Assembly (NCBI GenBank): GCA_041287365.1
Contig: JBEULL010000019.1
Span: forward strand, 62,001 to 126,000
Length of the DNA stretch: 64,000 nt
Origin: JAQVIJ01 sp041287365
GTDB taxonomy: Bacteria > Desulfobacterota > Dissulfuribacteria > Dissulfuribacterales > DYLC01
Direction: 5' to 3'
Both the position numbers and the translations under genes were made by a program. Shown here piece by piece: positions 49,761 to 58,819 of the stretch (position 1 is the first letter of the stretch; every line of letters starts with the position of its first letter). The notes below the pieces were generated by a model. It saw only the letters and a program-made list of their open reading frames with translations, was not told where the DNA came from and searched no databases.

Positions 49761-50900
49761 ATGAAACGCGATTACTACGAGGTACTCGGTGTTCAGCGGG
49801 ATAGTAGCCCCGAGGAGATTAAAAAGGCCTACAGAAAAATTGCCTTGCAGTATCACCCTGATAGAAATCAGGGGGATAAGGAGGCGGAGGAGCGTTTCAA
49901 GGAGGCCGCCGAGGCATATGAAGTCCTGAGCAATCCTGAGAAGCGCAGGAGATACGATGCGTTGGGGCATGAGGGACTGGGTGCCGGCTTCCAACCTTCG
50001 GACTCCGATGATATTTTCAATACCTTCAACGATCTCTTCGAGAATTTTTTTAATTTTAGCGGTGCTCGTTCCAGCCGCCCACGAGGATTTGTCCCTGAAA
50101 GGGGTTCTGACCTGCGTTATGACCTGTCTTTGAAATTTGAACAGGCTGCAAAGGGGTTGGTGACGGAGATAGAACTGACTCGTCTGGAGACGTGTGATGG
50201 CTGCGGCGGAACCGGCATGGAGGATGGCGCACAGCCTGTTGTATGTCCACTCTGTGGGGGAAGCGGCCAGGTGGTGCAGTCGCAGGGTTTTTTCAGAGTG
50301 GCCACCACCTGTCCCAGGTGTTCAGGACGTGGTGTGATTATCTCAAATCCATGTAAAAGGTGCCGCGGTGAGGCGCGTGTAAAAGAGAGATGCAAGGTAC
50401 GCGTTCAGGTACCTCCTGGTGCCGAGACAGGGTTTAAGCTGCGCCTGAGGGGAGAAGGGGATGTCGGTCTGCGCGGTGGGCCGAGGGGTGATCTCTATAT
50501 CTTTTTGCATGTGGAGCCCCATAAATTTTTTGAACGTCATGGCAATGACATAGTTTTCAAGCAGCCGATTTCCATTGTTCAAGCCGCTCTTGGAACTGAA
50601 GTGGAGGTGCCTACCCTGGATGGCCCGCAGCGCCTCAAGATACCGGCAGGGGCGCAGCCTGGTGATGTATTGAGGTTGAAAGGTCATGGTGTCCAGGACC
50701 CGAGGGGTTATGGCAAAGGCGATCAGATAGTTCTTTTGTCTGTTTTCGTGCCAAAAAAATTGACAGACAGACAAAAAGAGCTGCTCGAGGAATTCGATGC
50801 CATCGAACAGCAGAAGGATGGCGATGGTTTTCTGAAGAAGATATTCAAATTTTTAGACGGCAAGGAGAATGGGAATACGCATCATGAAGACAGACATTGA
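49761..50900 (+). CDS. dnaJ: Chaperone DnaJ (type I Hsp40)
   Basis: DnaJ stimulates the ATPase of DnaK and delivers substrates. The 379-residue protein has the J domain with YHPDRN (HPD), a Gly/Phe-rich linker, four zinc-binding repeats (CDGCGGTG, CPLCGGSG, CPRCSGRG, CKRCRGEA), and two C-terminal substrate domains. It is full length for type I. Neither dnaK nor grpE is adjacent. Its end overlaps the next gene, and it lies in the rpoZ operon. Confidence 0.97.
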   Translation: MKRDYYEVLGVQRDSSPEEIKKAYRKIALQYHPDRNQGDKEAEERFKEAAEAYEVLSNPEKRRRYDALGHEGLGAGFQPSDSDDIFNTFNDLFENFFNFSGARSSRPRGFVPERGSDLRYDLSLKFEQAAKGLVTEIELTRLETCDGCGGTGMEDGAQPVVCPLCGGSGQVVQSQGFFRVATTCPRCSGRGVIISNPCKRCRGEARVKERCKVRVQVPPGAETGFKLRLRGEGDVGLRGGPRGDLYIFLHVEPHKFFERHGNDIVFKQPISIVQAALGTEVEVPTLDGPQRLKIPAGAQPGDVLRLKGHGVQDPRGYGKGDQIVLLSVFVPKKLTDRQKELLEEFDAIEQQKDGDGFLKKIFKFLDGKENGNTHHEDRH

Positions 50901-51432
50901 GCCAAATGTGAGTCTTGAATTCTCCCATCTCGATATAAAAGGCAGGGCCGTCATGGTGGATGTCACGGAAAAGCAGGTCACCAAACGGGAGGCCATGGCC
51001 TCGGCCCGTGTATTCATGACAATGGAAACCCTGGACAGGCTTTTGAATGACGCCGTTCCAAAGGGTGATGTCCTGGCTGTGGCGCGAGTGGCCGGCATAA
51101 TGGCAGCCAAGAAGGTGGCTGATCTCATTCCCCTGTGTCATCCCCTTCCACTTCAGTCTGTGGAGGTGTCTTTTAAGCCATTTGGCAGGTCCTTCGAGAA
51201 TGTGAATTCGAGTCAATGCGGTGTAGAAATCAGTGCCATTGCAAAGACTACTGCAGTGACAGGCGTGGAGATGGAGGCTATGACCGCTGTTTCCATCGCA
51301 GCCCTCACCATATACGATATGTGTAAGGCCCTCGAAAAGGGCATAACAATAAGCGATGTATGTCTGCAATATAAAACAGGCGGTAAAAGTGGTAATTGGC
51401 GCAGACATGTTTCAGGAGGCTCAAATGGATAA
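50884..51432 (+). CDS. moaC: Cyclic pyranopterin monophosphate synthase MoaC
   Basis: MoaC converts the MoaA product to cyclic pyranopterin monophosphate, the first intermediate of molybdenum cofactor. The 182-residue protein has FSHLDIKGRAVMVDV, the GIMAAKKVADLIPLCHPLPL active-site block, and TTAVTGVEMEAMTAVSIAAL. I chose the ATG at 50884; an ATG at 50869 sits too close to the AAGGAG. It overlaps both dnaJ before it and dksA after it, so it is firmly within this operon although no other moa gene is nearby. Confidence 0.94.
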   Translation: MKTDIEPNVSLEFSHLDIKGRAVMVDVTEKQVTKREAMASARVFMTMETLDRLLNDAVPKGDVLAVARVAGIMAAKKVADLIPLCHPLPLQSVEVSFKPFGRSFENVNSSQCGVEISAIAKTTAVTGVEMEAMTAVSIAALTIYDMCKALEKGITISDVCLQYKTGGKSGNWRRHVSGGSNG

Positions 51433-51787
51433 GGAACAATTGGAGTATTTTCTCAAGCTGCTTTTGCAAAAGAAAGAGGAACTGGCAGGAGCCGCTGATC
51501 AGACCATCGAAGAGATGACTCAGTTGGAGGAAAATTTCCCTGATATGACGGATCGGGCATCCCTGGAGACCGACAGGAGCTTCGAATTGCGGATTCGCGA
51601 CAGGGAGAGAAAACTTTTGCATAAAATCGACAAGGCTATCGAACGTATTCAGAACGGCACATACGGTATCTGTGAGTCCTGCGGAGAGGAGATAGGCTTC
51701 AAACGCCTGGAGGCTAGACCAGTCACCACTCTGTGTATTGACTGCAAGGCCAAGCAGGAGCGGGAGGAAAAATCCCGAGGAGGTTAG
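51425..51787 (+). CDS. dksA: DksA/TraR-family RNA polymerase-binding transcription factor
   Basis: DksA enters the secondary channel of RNA polymerase and, with ppGpp, adjusts rRNA and amino-acid gene transcription. The 120-residue protein has a coiled-coil with the tip motif DMTDRAS (DxxDxA pattern) and a C-terminal four-Cys zinc finger (CESCGEEIG and LCIDCK). It is shorter at the N-terminus than E. coli DksA. The ATG at 51425 follows AGGAGG. It overlaps moaC and touches the GH57 gene. Confidence 0.9.
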   Translation: MDKEQLEYFLKLLLQKKEELAGAADQTIEEMTQLEENFPDMTDRASLETDRSFELRIRDRERKLLHKIDKAIERIQNGTYGICESCGEEIGFKRLEARPVTTLCIDCKAKQEREEKSRGG

Positions 51788-51789
51788 TG

Positions 51790-53967
51790 ATGCCTTTATA
51801 TTGCGCCTTTTTGTGGCATATGCATCAACCCATGTATCTGGACCCCAAAAGGGGGCGATTCATGATGCCATGGGTTCGTCTGCACGCCACCAAGGCTTAT
51901 ATGGACATGCAGTATGCAGTGGCTCAACAGTTTCAACAAGGTGTGCAGGCAAAGGTCACCTTCAATCTCGTTCCGTCCCTGTTGTTGCAGCTATCGCTTT
52001 ATGGGCAGGGTATCTCGGATGATTTTCTGGATTTGAGCCGCAAGCCGGCTTCTTCTCTCTCATCTCCAGAGCAGGAATTTTTGCTCAAACATTTCTTCAG
52101 CTGTCATTGGCCCACGATGGTGGAGCCATATCCACGTTATGCACAGCTCCTCTCCATGAGAGGACGTGATGTCTCCGGCACGGACAGCCAGTGGATCAGA
52201 AATAGGTTTGCAGTACAGGATTTGCTGGATCTGCAGGTCTGGTTCAATCTCACGTGGATGGGTTTTGCCGCCAGAAAGCTGCCTCTTGTGCAGACACTGT
52301 TTCAAAAAGGCCGTTTTTTCACCGAGCAGGACAAAAATGACCTGCTGGACCTGCAACTGGAGATACTCGGTGGGCTTGTGAATGCATACGCCCAACTCTG
52401 GCAGAACGGTTGTGTCGAGATCAGCACCACACCTTTCTATCATCCAATTTTGCCACTTCTTGTGAATACCGATATAGCCGCCAGACCAAGACCTGGCGTC
52501 AGGCTGCCTGCCCGTTTTTCATGGCCTGAGGATGCTCATGAGCAGCTTGTCAAGGCTTCGGATTATATAAATACCCTTTTCAAGAGGACACCTCGCGGGC
52601 TCTGGCCCTCCGAAGGCTCTGTGTGTCCTGAACTCGTGCCACTATTTCAGTCTGCTGGTTTTCGATGGGCCGCTACGGATGAGGCAGTTTTATTTGGTTC
52701 CTTGACGAATTCTGCGTATGAAAGTCTTTTTCAGCCATATCGAGTCTCAGTGAACGGTGGCACTGTGGATATGGTTTTTCGGCATCACGAGCTTTCCGAT
52801 CTCATAGGTTTTGTCTATAAAAACAGCCCGGCTGATGTGGCAGCCCAGGATATGATCAATCGTTTGAAGGGGCTTCATGCCTCTTTGTCGAACATGAAAA
52901 GACCTCCTTTCGTAGCCATTATTTTGGATGGTGAAAATCCATGGGAATATTATTCCGATGGCGGAGAGGCGTTTTTGAGCGCCTTGTATGGCGGCATAGA
53001 CAAGGATCCTGACCTGAAACTCACAACTGTCAGCGAATATCTTGATGCATATCCACCGAATATCACACTGGATAAATTGTATTCAGGTTCTTGGATCAAC
53101 GGCGATTATGGTATCTGGATCGGCGGAGATGAGGAAAACAGGGCATGGAACGCCCTGGGAAAGGCGAGAAATGCAGTAGCTCAAAAGAAGGCCGGCAATG
53201 AGCTTTCGCCTGACGTGGAAGCGGAGGTTATGGAGGCCATATACAGGGCTGAGGGAAGCGACTGGTTCTGGTGGTACGGCGATCAGTTTTCAACGAGTTA
53301 TGCCTATGAATTCGACAGCCTATTCCGTATGAACCTGCAACACGTTTATTCATTGCTCGGGCTGCCTGTTCCGGAAGAACTGCTGAAGCCGCTGCGCAGA
53401 GCTGTCGTTGTGCAGCCCACTGTACAGCCCACAGCCTTTTTACATCCCACCATAGACGGCCGTTTGACCTCCTATTGGGAGTGGCAGGGTGCCGGTGTTG
53501 TCTCCTTTACGGATGCAGGGGGTGCCATGCACAAAGGAAGGGGGCTGCTGCGGGATATCTTTTACGGTTTCGATATTCAAACGTTTTTTTTGCGCCTGGA
53601 TGCCTATATTTCCTGGTCTGAGTGGCAGACCGAGCAGGGTGAGGATGTAAATCTTGTGGTGCGTCTGGCCACAGGCAAGACCATCTACTCATTTTGTTTT
53701 TCCATGCAGCAGAGTGATTGGCGCATGGTAATGCACAAGAACGACAACCACGTGGAACCCGTTTCTTCAAATATCAAATGGGCCGTGCAGGACCTCTTGG
53801 AGCTGGCTGTCCCGTTTGCCTTTCTGGGGATTTCTGCAGGACAGGTATGTGAATTGAGCGTTTATACTGAGCGAAATGGCCTGGTGTTGGATATGTGGCC
53901 TAAAACAGGGCATATAATGTTGACCGTGCCTGACAATGACTTCGAAAGACGTTTATGGCTGGTTTGA
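51790..53967 (+). CDS. Glycoside hydrolase family 57 protein (alpha-amylase-like)
   Basis: GH57 enzymes act on alpha-glucans as amylases, amylopullulanases, branching enzymes or 4-alpha-glucanotransferases. The 725-residue protein starts with the strand and motif FLWHMHQPMYLDP. The catalytic nucleophile region is LWPSEGSVCPEL (Glu about 275), and the acid/base Asp is in IILDGENPWEYY (about 380). The last 170 residues after the barrel form an extra domain with a beta-rich pattern. No signal peptide is seen, so it is cytoplasmic. The ATG at 51790 follows GGAGG. galT follows by 11 bases, a pairing that suggests glycogen turnover. Confidence 0.9.
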   Translation: MPLYCAFLWHMHQPMYLDPKRGRFMMPWVRLHATKAYMDMQYAVAQQFQQGVQAKVTFNLVPSLLLQLSLYGQGISDDFLDLSRKPASSLSSPEQEFLLKHFFSCHWPTMVEPYPRYAQLLSMRGRDVSGTDSQWIRNRFAVQDLLDLQVWFNLTWMGFAARKLPLVQTLFQKGRFFTEQDKNDLLDLQLEILGGLVNAYAQLWQNGCVEISTTPFYHPILPLLVNTDIAARPRPGVRLPARFSWPEDAHEQLVKASDYINTLFKRTPRGLWPSEGSVCPELVPLFQSAGFRWAATDEAVLFGSLTNSAYESLFQPYRVSVNGGTVDMVFRHHELSDLIGFVYKNSPADVAAQDMINRLKGLHASLSNMKRPPFVAIILDGENPWEYYSDGGEAFLSALYGGIDKDPDLKLTTVSEYLDAYPPNITLDKLYSGSWINGDYGIWIGGDEENRAWNALGKARNAVAQKKAGNELSPDVEAEVMEAIYRAEGSDWFWWYGDQFSTSYAYEFDSLFRMNLQHVYSLLGLPVPEELLKPLRRAVVVQPTVQPTAFLHPTIDGRLTSYWEWQGAGVVSFTDAGGAMHKGRGLLRDIFYGFDIQTFFLRLDAYISWSEWQTEQGEDVNLVVRLATGKTIYSFCFSMQQSDWRMVMHKNDNHVEPVSSNIKWAVQDLLELAVPFAFLGISAGQVCELSVYTERNGLVLDMWPKTGHIMLTVPDNDFERRLWLV

Positions 53968-53978
53968 GGAGAATTTGA

Positions 53979-54983
53979 ATGCCTGAATTGAGAAGGGATC
54001 CAATCATAGGTCGTTGGGTGATAATAGCCAAAGAGAGAGGCCGGAGACCGACGGATTTCATCATAGCCGAGGAGCCTGTACGCGGTGGTTTCTGCCCTCT
54101 TTGCGAGGGGAACGAGCATACCACGCCTCATGAGGTGCTGGCCTACGGACGGTCTCATTTTGCGCCTGATACCCCCGGCTGGTCGCTGCGTGTGGTGCCC
54201 AACAAGTTTCCAGCCCTGATCATAGAGGGTGATCTGGACAAGGAAGGCGAGGGTATCTATGACAAGATGAACGGCATAGGCGCCCATGAGGTGATTATTG
54301 AGACGCCACGGCACGACGATGTCCTGCATCAGATGCCTGTCACACAGATAAAATTGATTCTGATGTCCTATCGGGATCGCATGTTGGATTTGATGAAGGA
54401 TATGCGGTTTCGTTACATCATGGTGTTCAAGAATTTCAAAAGGGCGGCAGGCGCCTCTCTTGAGCACTCTCATTCACAGCTCATAGCCCTGCCTATTGTG
54501 CCGTATCTGATTCAGGAAGAGATCAACAGCTGTCTGAGATATTTCGATTACAAAGAACGCTGTGTGTTCTGTGATATCATCCGTCAGGAGCTGGCCACAG
54601 GCTCCCGCATAGTCTGTGAAAACAGCGAGTTCATAACCATCTGCCCGTTTGCGCCCAGATCCCCCTTTGAGATGTGGTTGTTGCCCAAGAGACACGTCTC
54701 TACCTATACTGATTTGAATGATTCCATGTTGAATTCACTTGCCCAGATATTTTCCGAGACCATGAAACGACTGAATGCAGCCATTCCCAATGTGCCCTAT
54801 AATTACATGCTGCATACATCGCCTCTTAAACAACTCAATATAGAGCATTATCACTGGCACATAGAGATCATGCCCAAGACTACCATGGTGGCTGGTTTCG
54901 AGTGGGGGACCGGTTTTTATATCAATAGCACGCCTCCCGAAGAAGCGGCAAAATTTTTAAGAGAGGTGAGATTGCTTGTTTAA
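53979..54983 (+). CDS. galT: Galactose-1-phosphate uridylyltransferase family protein
   Basis: GalT exchanges UMP between UDP-glucose and galactose-1-phosphate; relatives act as ADP-glucose or UDP-glucose phosphorylases. The 334-residue protein has the start RRDPIIGRWVIIAKERGRRP, a zinc site with CPLCEG, the catalytic HSHSQ in ASLEHSHSQLIALP, and a second HIT-like site in HYHWHIEIMP. The presence next to GH57 and the absence of galK or galE suggests a role in glycogen or sugar-nucleotide turnover. Its AGGAG site is good. It ends the rpoZ operon; a promoter for the next gene overlaps its stop. Confidence 0.88.
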   Translation: MPELRRDPIIGRWVIIAKERGRRPTDFIIAEEPVRGGFCPLCEGNEHTTPHEVLAYGRSHFAPDTPGWSLRVVPNKFPALIIEGDLDKEGEGIYDKMNGIGAHEVIIETPRHDDVLHQMPVTQIKLILMSYRDRMLDLMKDMRFRYIMVFKNFKRAAGASLEHSHSQLIALPIVPYLIQEEINSCLRYFDYKERCVFCDIIRQELATGSRIVCENSEFITICPFAPRSPFEMWLLPKRHVSTYTDLNDSMLNSLAQIFSETMKRLNAAIPNVPYNYMLHTSPLKQLNIEHYHWHIEIMPKTTMVAGFEWGTGFYINSTPPEEAAKFLREVRLLV

Positions 54984-55004
54984 TACCAATTTAGTCGTTA
55001 TAAT
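54976..55004 (+). promoter_or_regulatory. Candidate promoter of the response regulator pair
   Basis: TTGTTT at 54976-54981 and a perfect TATAAT at 54999-55004 are 17 bases apart. The -35 box overlaps the last codons of galT. The response regulator ATG follows 61 bases later with AAGGGTG. Confidence 0.5.
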
Positions 55005-55065
55005 ATTGTTTGAGAAATGTCTTTAGTAGGAATGTGGACGAATGTGACGTTTAAAGGGTGAAAAT

Positions 55066-55440
55066 ATGAGCGCTGACAAGAAAAAGATATTGGTGGTGGA
55101 CGACGAGGAACACATACATCTTCTCTATCAGGAAGAGCTGGAGGAGGAAGGATACGAGGTTCGTTCCGTGCTGAGTGGAGAGGAGGCACTGAAGCTTTTT
55201 GACAGTTATGCTCCGGACCTCGTCATTCTCGATATCAACATGCCAGGCATGGATGGTATAGAGGTGTTGCGCCAGATGAAACAAAAACAGCCTGCAACCC
55301 CTGTGATTTTGAGTTCGGCCTATCCTGAATACAAACAGGACCTGGCATCCTGGGCATCAGACGACTACATAGTGAAATCGTTCAATCTGGATGAGCTGAA
55401 AAGATCCGTCAAGAAACATATCGAGAAAAACAATGCATGA
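55066..55440 (+). CDS. Single-domain response regulator
   Basis: The 124-residue protein is a receiver domain alone. The acidic pocket VVDDEE, the phospho-acceptor Asp at about 56 in LVILDINMPGMDG, the Ser in ILSSAY (in place of the usual Thr) and the Lys in VKSFN are present. It has no output domain, so it acts as a phosphotransfer or CheY-like protein. Its last codons overlap the next gene, a response regulator with a diguanylate cyclase domain, so the two are coupled. No kinase is adjacent. Confidence 0.93.
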   Translation: MSADKKKILVVDDEEHIHLLYQEELEEEGYEVRSVLSGEEALKLFDSYAPDLVILDINMPGMDGIEVLRQMKQKQPATPVILSSAYPEYKQDLASWASDDYIVKSFNLDELKRSVKKHIEKNNA

Positions 55441-56428
55441 TTTTTGTGCCTGGCAGGCATCTCAAGAGATTGTAGAGCCTCAGCAGCTATTGATAGTTGA
55501 TGATGACCCGTGCATTCTCTCTATGTTGACGGATTTTTTTGCCTTTTATGGTTATCCGTTTCGAATGGCTCAAAACGGTATAGATGCCCTCAAGATGCTG
55601 GAACAGTTCGGCGCCACTATCATAATCACCGATCTGCTCATGCCCAATATGGATGGCATGGAACTGATTCGTGAGGTCAAAAAAAATGCCCCCGATACAG
55701 ACATCATCGTTGTAACCGGTTTTGGAAAGCAGTATCGTTATACTGATGTGATCAAGGCAGGGGCCACGGATTTCATTCAGAAACCATTCAACCTCGACGA
55801 ACTGGAGGCAAAGCTCAATCGAGTTATAAGGGAGCGTCAGTTGCGGGCGAAATTGCGTCACATGACTGCAAAGGACTCGCTTACCAATCTTTTCAACAGA
55901 CGTTATTTCGATATCAAGCTTCATACCGAGGTGGAAAGGGCGATTCGGCAGCACTATTCACTTTATCTATGTATGTTGGACCTGGATAGATTCAAGGCCG
56001 TCAACGATACTTATGGCCATCAGACAGGTGATGAGCTGCTGAAAGAGTTTGCGGAACTTTTGGAGAGAACTACACGCAGAAACGTGGATGTGCCATGCAG
56101 GCTCGGCGGCGATGAATTCGCTGTCATCATACCTTATGCCACAAGGGATCAGGCGGTTGCCGTGGCTGAACGTATCTTGAGCAACTTCAAAAAGATGAAA
56201 AACAGACATGCTACGCTTGTAAGCATCGGCCTTGTCGCTTTAAAGATTCCTGAGGAGCCATTGAAGATGCTTGGTGTAGAGAATGGAATAGAGCGATTGA
56301 CCGATGAATTTATAAAGGCTGCGGACAGTGCCCTTTATGCTGCCAAGAAATCCGGAGGCGGCAGGATAGTGGTGTCTGATGCCAATAACGATATTGCAGA
56401 GGTGGCGGCCAGCTGTTCAATGACTTGA
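55433..56428 (+). CDS. Response regulator with diguanylate cyclase (GGDEF) domain
   Basis: The 331-residue protein has a receiver (about 18-135, phospho-acceptor D67 in ITDLLMPNMDG) and a GGDEF domain at about 145-320. The active site GGDEF at 225-229 is intact, so it should make cyclic di-GMP from GTP. Five residues before it is RNVD at 216-219, the RxxD inhibitory site for product feedback. It overlaps the preceding single receiver gene by 8 bases. Its 3' end overlaps the convergent Nudix gene by 12 bases. The combination resembles PleD-type regulators of attachment and motility. Confidence 0.94.
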   Translation: MHDFCAWQASQEIVEPQQLLIVDDDPCILSMLTDFFAFYGYPFRMAQNGIDALKMLEQFGATIIITDLLMPNMDGMELIREVKKNAPDTDIIVVTGFGKQYRYTDVIKAGATDFIQKPFNLDELEAKLNRVIRERQLRAKLRHMTAKDSLTNLFNRRYFDIKLHTEVERAIRQHYSLYLCMLDLDRFKAVNDTYGHQTGDELLKEFAELLERTTRRNVDVPCRLGGDEFAVIIPYATRDQAVAVAERILSNFKKMKNRHATLVSIGLVALKIPEEPLKMLGVENGIERLTDEFIKAADSALYAAKKSGGGRIVVSDANNDIAEVAASCSMT

Positions 56429-56872
56429 TGATGGAGTGAAAAGCGGCTGGGCAATTGTCCTTACGTCCTGTTTCCATTCCAGATAGTTTTTGAGAATGAG
56501 CGCGTGGTCAAAGGTCATGGCCGGCATGCCCTTAAAGAGTGAGTCAATCGAGTAAATTTCTACAGCCTTTGCATCGTCTCCTGCTTGCGGCGTACCGGTA
56601 GTGGAGGCTATGAACACCACGCTTACTGTGTGGCGTCTTTGGTCCCTTGATGGATCTGAGTATACTCCCAGGATGCCTTTCAATTGAATCGTTAGGCCGG
56701 TCTCTTCCAATGCCTCACGTTTTGCAGCATTTTCCACTGTTTCCCCATAGTCAACGAAACCGCCGGGTAGAGCAAGGCCATAAGGAGGATTTTTGCGCTC
56801 TATGAGAACGACACCTTGTGGTGTTTCTATGATTATGTCCACTGTCAGGGCCGGATTTCTATATGTATCCAT
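56417..56872 (-). CDS. Nudix hydrolase, ADP-ribose pyrophosphatase-like
   Basis: The 151-residue protein has a complete Nudix box (GGFVDYGETVENAAKREALE followed by ETG) and the family start ALTVDIIIETPQGVVLIERK. The PPYGLALPGGFVDYGE form is typical of small ADP-ribose or nucleoside-diphosphate-sugar pyrophosphatases. Cleaving ADP-glucose or ADP-ribose would fit the neighbour glgB, but the substrate is not shown. It follows glgB by 11 bases on the same strand and overlaps the diguanylate cyclase gene on the other strand. Confidence 0.9.
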   Translation of the reverse strand: MDTYRNPALTVDIIIETPQGVVLIERKNPPYGLALPGGFVDYGETVENAAKREALEETGLTIQLKGILGVYSDPSRDQRRHTVSVVFIASTTGTPQAGDDAKAVEIYSIDSLFKGMPAMTFDHALILKNYLEWKQDVRTIAQPLFTPSSSH

Positions 56873-56883
56873 ATCGGATTGAC

Positions 56884-58797
56884 TCAGTCTATCTTTTTGA
56901 GAATGCTCATGGCCAGCGGAGGCAGAGTCATTTCAAGGGATTGGTGCCTGCCGTGTAGATGGATTGTTTCTGTAGTCATGGGGAACGGATTCTTTACACC
57001 GCTTCCACCATATTTTTCATCATCGGTATTGAATATCTCCCGCCATACACCGGCTGAAGGCATGGCTATGCGATAGTTATGTCTGACCACAGGCGTAAAG
57101 TTCAATATTATTACCAGATTGGAGCCGTCCTTTGCCTTTCGAACAAAACTTATGATGCTTTGTTCGCTGTCGTTGCAGTCCAGCCATTCGAAACCGCCTG
57201 GTTCACAGTCGAGTTCATAAAGGGCCGGTGTGGCTGTAAGAATGGAGTTCAGTGCCTTTACCAGGTTCTGGAGACCCTTGTGTCTTTCGTATTGGAGTAG
57301 ATGCCAGTCCAGACTTGCATCGAAGTTCCATTCAGCCCACTGGCCGAACTCGTTTCCCATGAAAAGCAGTTTTTTGCCTGGATGTGTGAACATATAGCCA
57401 TACAACAGACGGAGATTGGCGAATTTTTGCCATTCATCTCCAGGCATTCGAGCAATCATAGAGCCTTTGCCATGCACTACTTCGTCGTGTGAAAACGGCA
57501 GAATGAAGTTTTCATGAAAGGCATAGAGGAGACTGAATGTGAGGTTGTTGTGATAGAATTTTCGGTAAATCGGGTCTTTTGACATGTACAGCAGCATGTC
57601 GTGCATCCAGCCCATATTCCATTTGAAGCCAAATCCAAGTCCGCCGAGATATGTGGGTTTGGAGACCATGGGCCATGCCGTGGATTCCTCTGCGACAGTC
57701 ATGGCATCCTTGTGCTCGCCGTATATCAGCTCATTGAACCGTTTCAGAAAGGCTATGGCCTCCAGGTTTTCCCTTCCGCCGTATTCATTTGGGACCCACT
57801 CACCTTCCTGCCTGGAATAGTCCAGATAGAGCATGGAGGCCACTGCATCCACTCTTAGTCCATCGATGTGATACACCTCTAACCAGAACAGGGCATTGCT
57901 CAAAAGGAAATTGGCCACTTCCCTTCGACCATAGTTGAATATCTTGGTTCCCCAGTCCATGTGTTCGCCTTTGCGAGGGTCGGCATGTTCATAGAGGCAG
58001 GTGCCGTCAAAAAAGCCGAGTCCGTGTCCGTCCTTTGGAAAATGGGCAGGCACCCAGTCAAGAATTACTCCGATGCCGTTTTGATGCAGTGTATCCACGA
58101 GATACATGAAGTCCTGAGGCGTGCCGAAGCGGCTGGTGGGCGCGAAATAACCGATGGTCTGATAGCCCCATGAGGCGTCCAGTGGATATTCCGTGATGGG
58201 CAAAAATTCTACGTGAGTGAATTCCATCTCCTTTACATAGGCCACAAGTCTTTCAGCGAGCTCTCGGTATGTAAGCCAGCGGTTTCCTTCTTCAGGAACG
58301 CGCATCCATGACCCCAGGTGGCATTCATAGATGGAAATGGGGGCAGCGATGTGTTGTCTTTGTGCCCTTTGTTTCATCCAAATCTGGTCGTTCCAATCAT
58401 ATTTGAGGTCCCAGACGATGGAAGCGCTTTTGGGCCTTGTTTCAAAGAAAAAGGCATAGGGGTCTGCTTTTTGAGTTTTGTAGCCGTTATATTGGGAATG
58501 AACGGCATATTTATACAGGGTGCCTGAATGTATGTCGGGAACGAAGCCCTCCCAGATGCCTGAATCACCAAGGTTTTTCAGGGGATTTGCCGTCTCGTTC
58601 CATTGATTGAAGTCGCCTATGACGGATACATAAGCGGCATTGGGCGCCCAAACAGCGAACCATACGCCTTTTCTACCATCTTTTTCGCTGATATGCGCTC
58701 CAAGTTTTTCCCATGTGCGGTAGTGTGCGCCCTCTATGAAGAGATGTAGATCGAAATCCGAGAGCCATTGCTGAGATCTTTTTCTTGCCTTTTTCAT
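56884..58797 (-). CDS. glgB: 1,4-alpha-glucan branching enzyme
   Basis: GlgB (GH13) introduces alpha-1,6 branches into glycogen. The 637-residue protein has a CBM48 domain (VWAPNAAYVSVIGDFNQW), then the barrel with the nucleophile Asp in IDGLRVDAVASMLYLDYS, the acid Glu in TVAEESTAWPMV, and LPFSHDEVVHGKGS. It lacks the extra N-terminal domain of the E. coli enzyme, as many branching enzymes do. It follows lon by 22 bases and may be in the same long transcript. It belongs with malQ, GH57 and galT. Confidence 0.96.
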   Translation of the reverse strand: MKKARKRSQQWLSDFDLHLFIEGAHYRTWEKLGAHISEKDGRKGVWFAVWAPNAAYVSVIGDFNQWNETANPLKNLGDSGIWEGFVPDIHSGTLYKYAVHSQYNGYKTQKADPYAFFFETRPKSASIVWDLKYDWNDQIWMKQRAQRQHIAAPISIYECHLGSWMRVPEEGNRWLTYRELAERLVAYVKEMEFTHVEFLPITEYPLDASWGYQTIGYFAPTSRFGTPQDFMYLVDTLHQNGIGVILDWVPAHFPKDGHGLGFFDGTCLYEHADPRKGEHMDWGTKIFNYGRREVANFLLSNALFWLEVYHIDGLRVDAVASMLYLDYSRQEGEWVPNEYGGRENLEAIAFLKRFNELIYGEHKDAMTVAEESTAWPMVSKPTYLGGLGFGFKWNMGWMHDMLLYMSKDPIYRKFYHNNLTFSLLYAFHENFILPFSHDEVVHGKGSMIARMPGDEWQKFANLRLLYGYMFTHPGKKLLFMGNEFGQWAEWNFDASLDWHLLQYERHKGLQNLVKALNSILTATPALYELDCEPGGFEWLDCNDSEQSIISFVRKAKDGSNLVIILNFTPVVRHNYRIAMPSAGVWREIFNTDDEKYGGSGVKNPFPMTTETIHLHGRHQSLEMTLPPLAMSILKKID

Positions 58798-58819
58798 GCG
58801 GATGGCCTCGCCACTGCCT

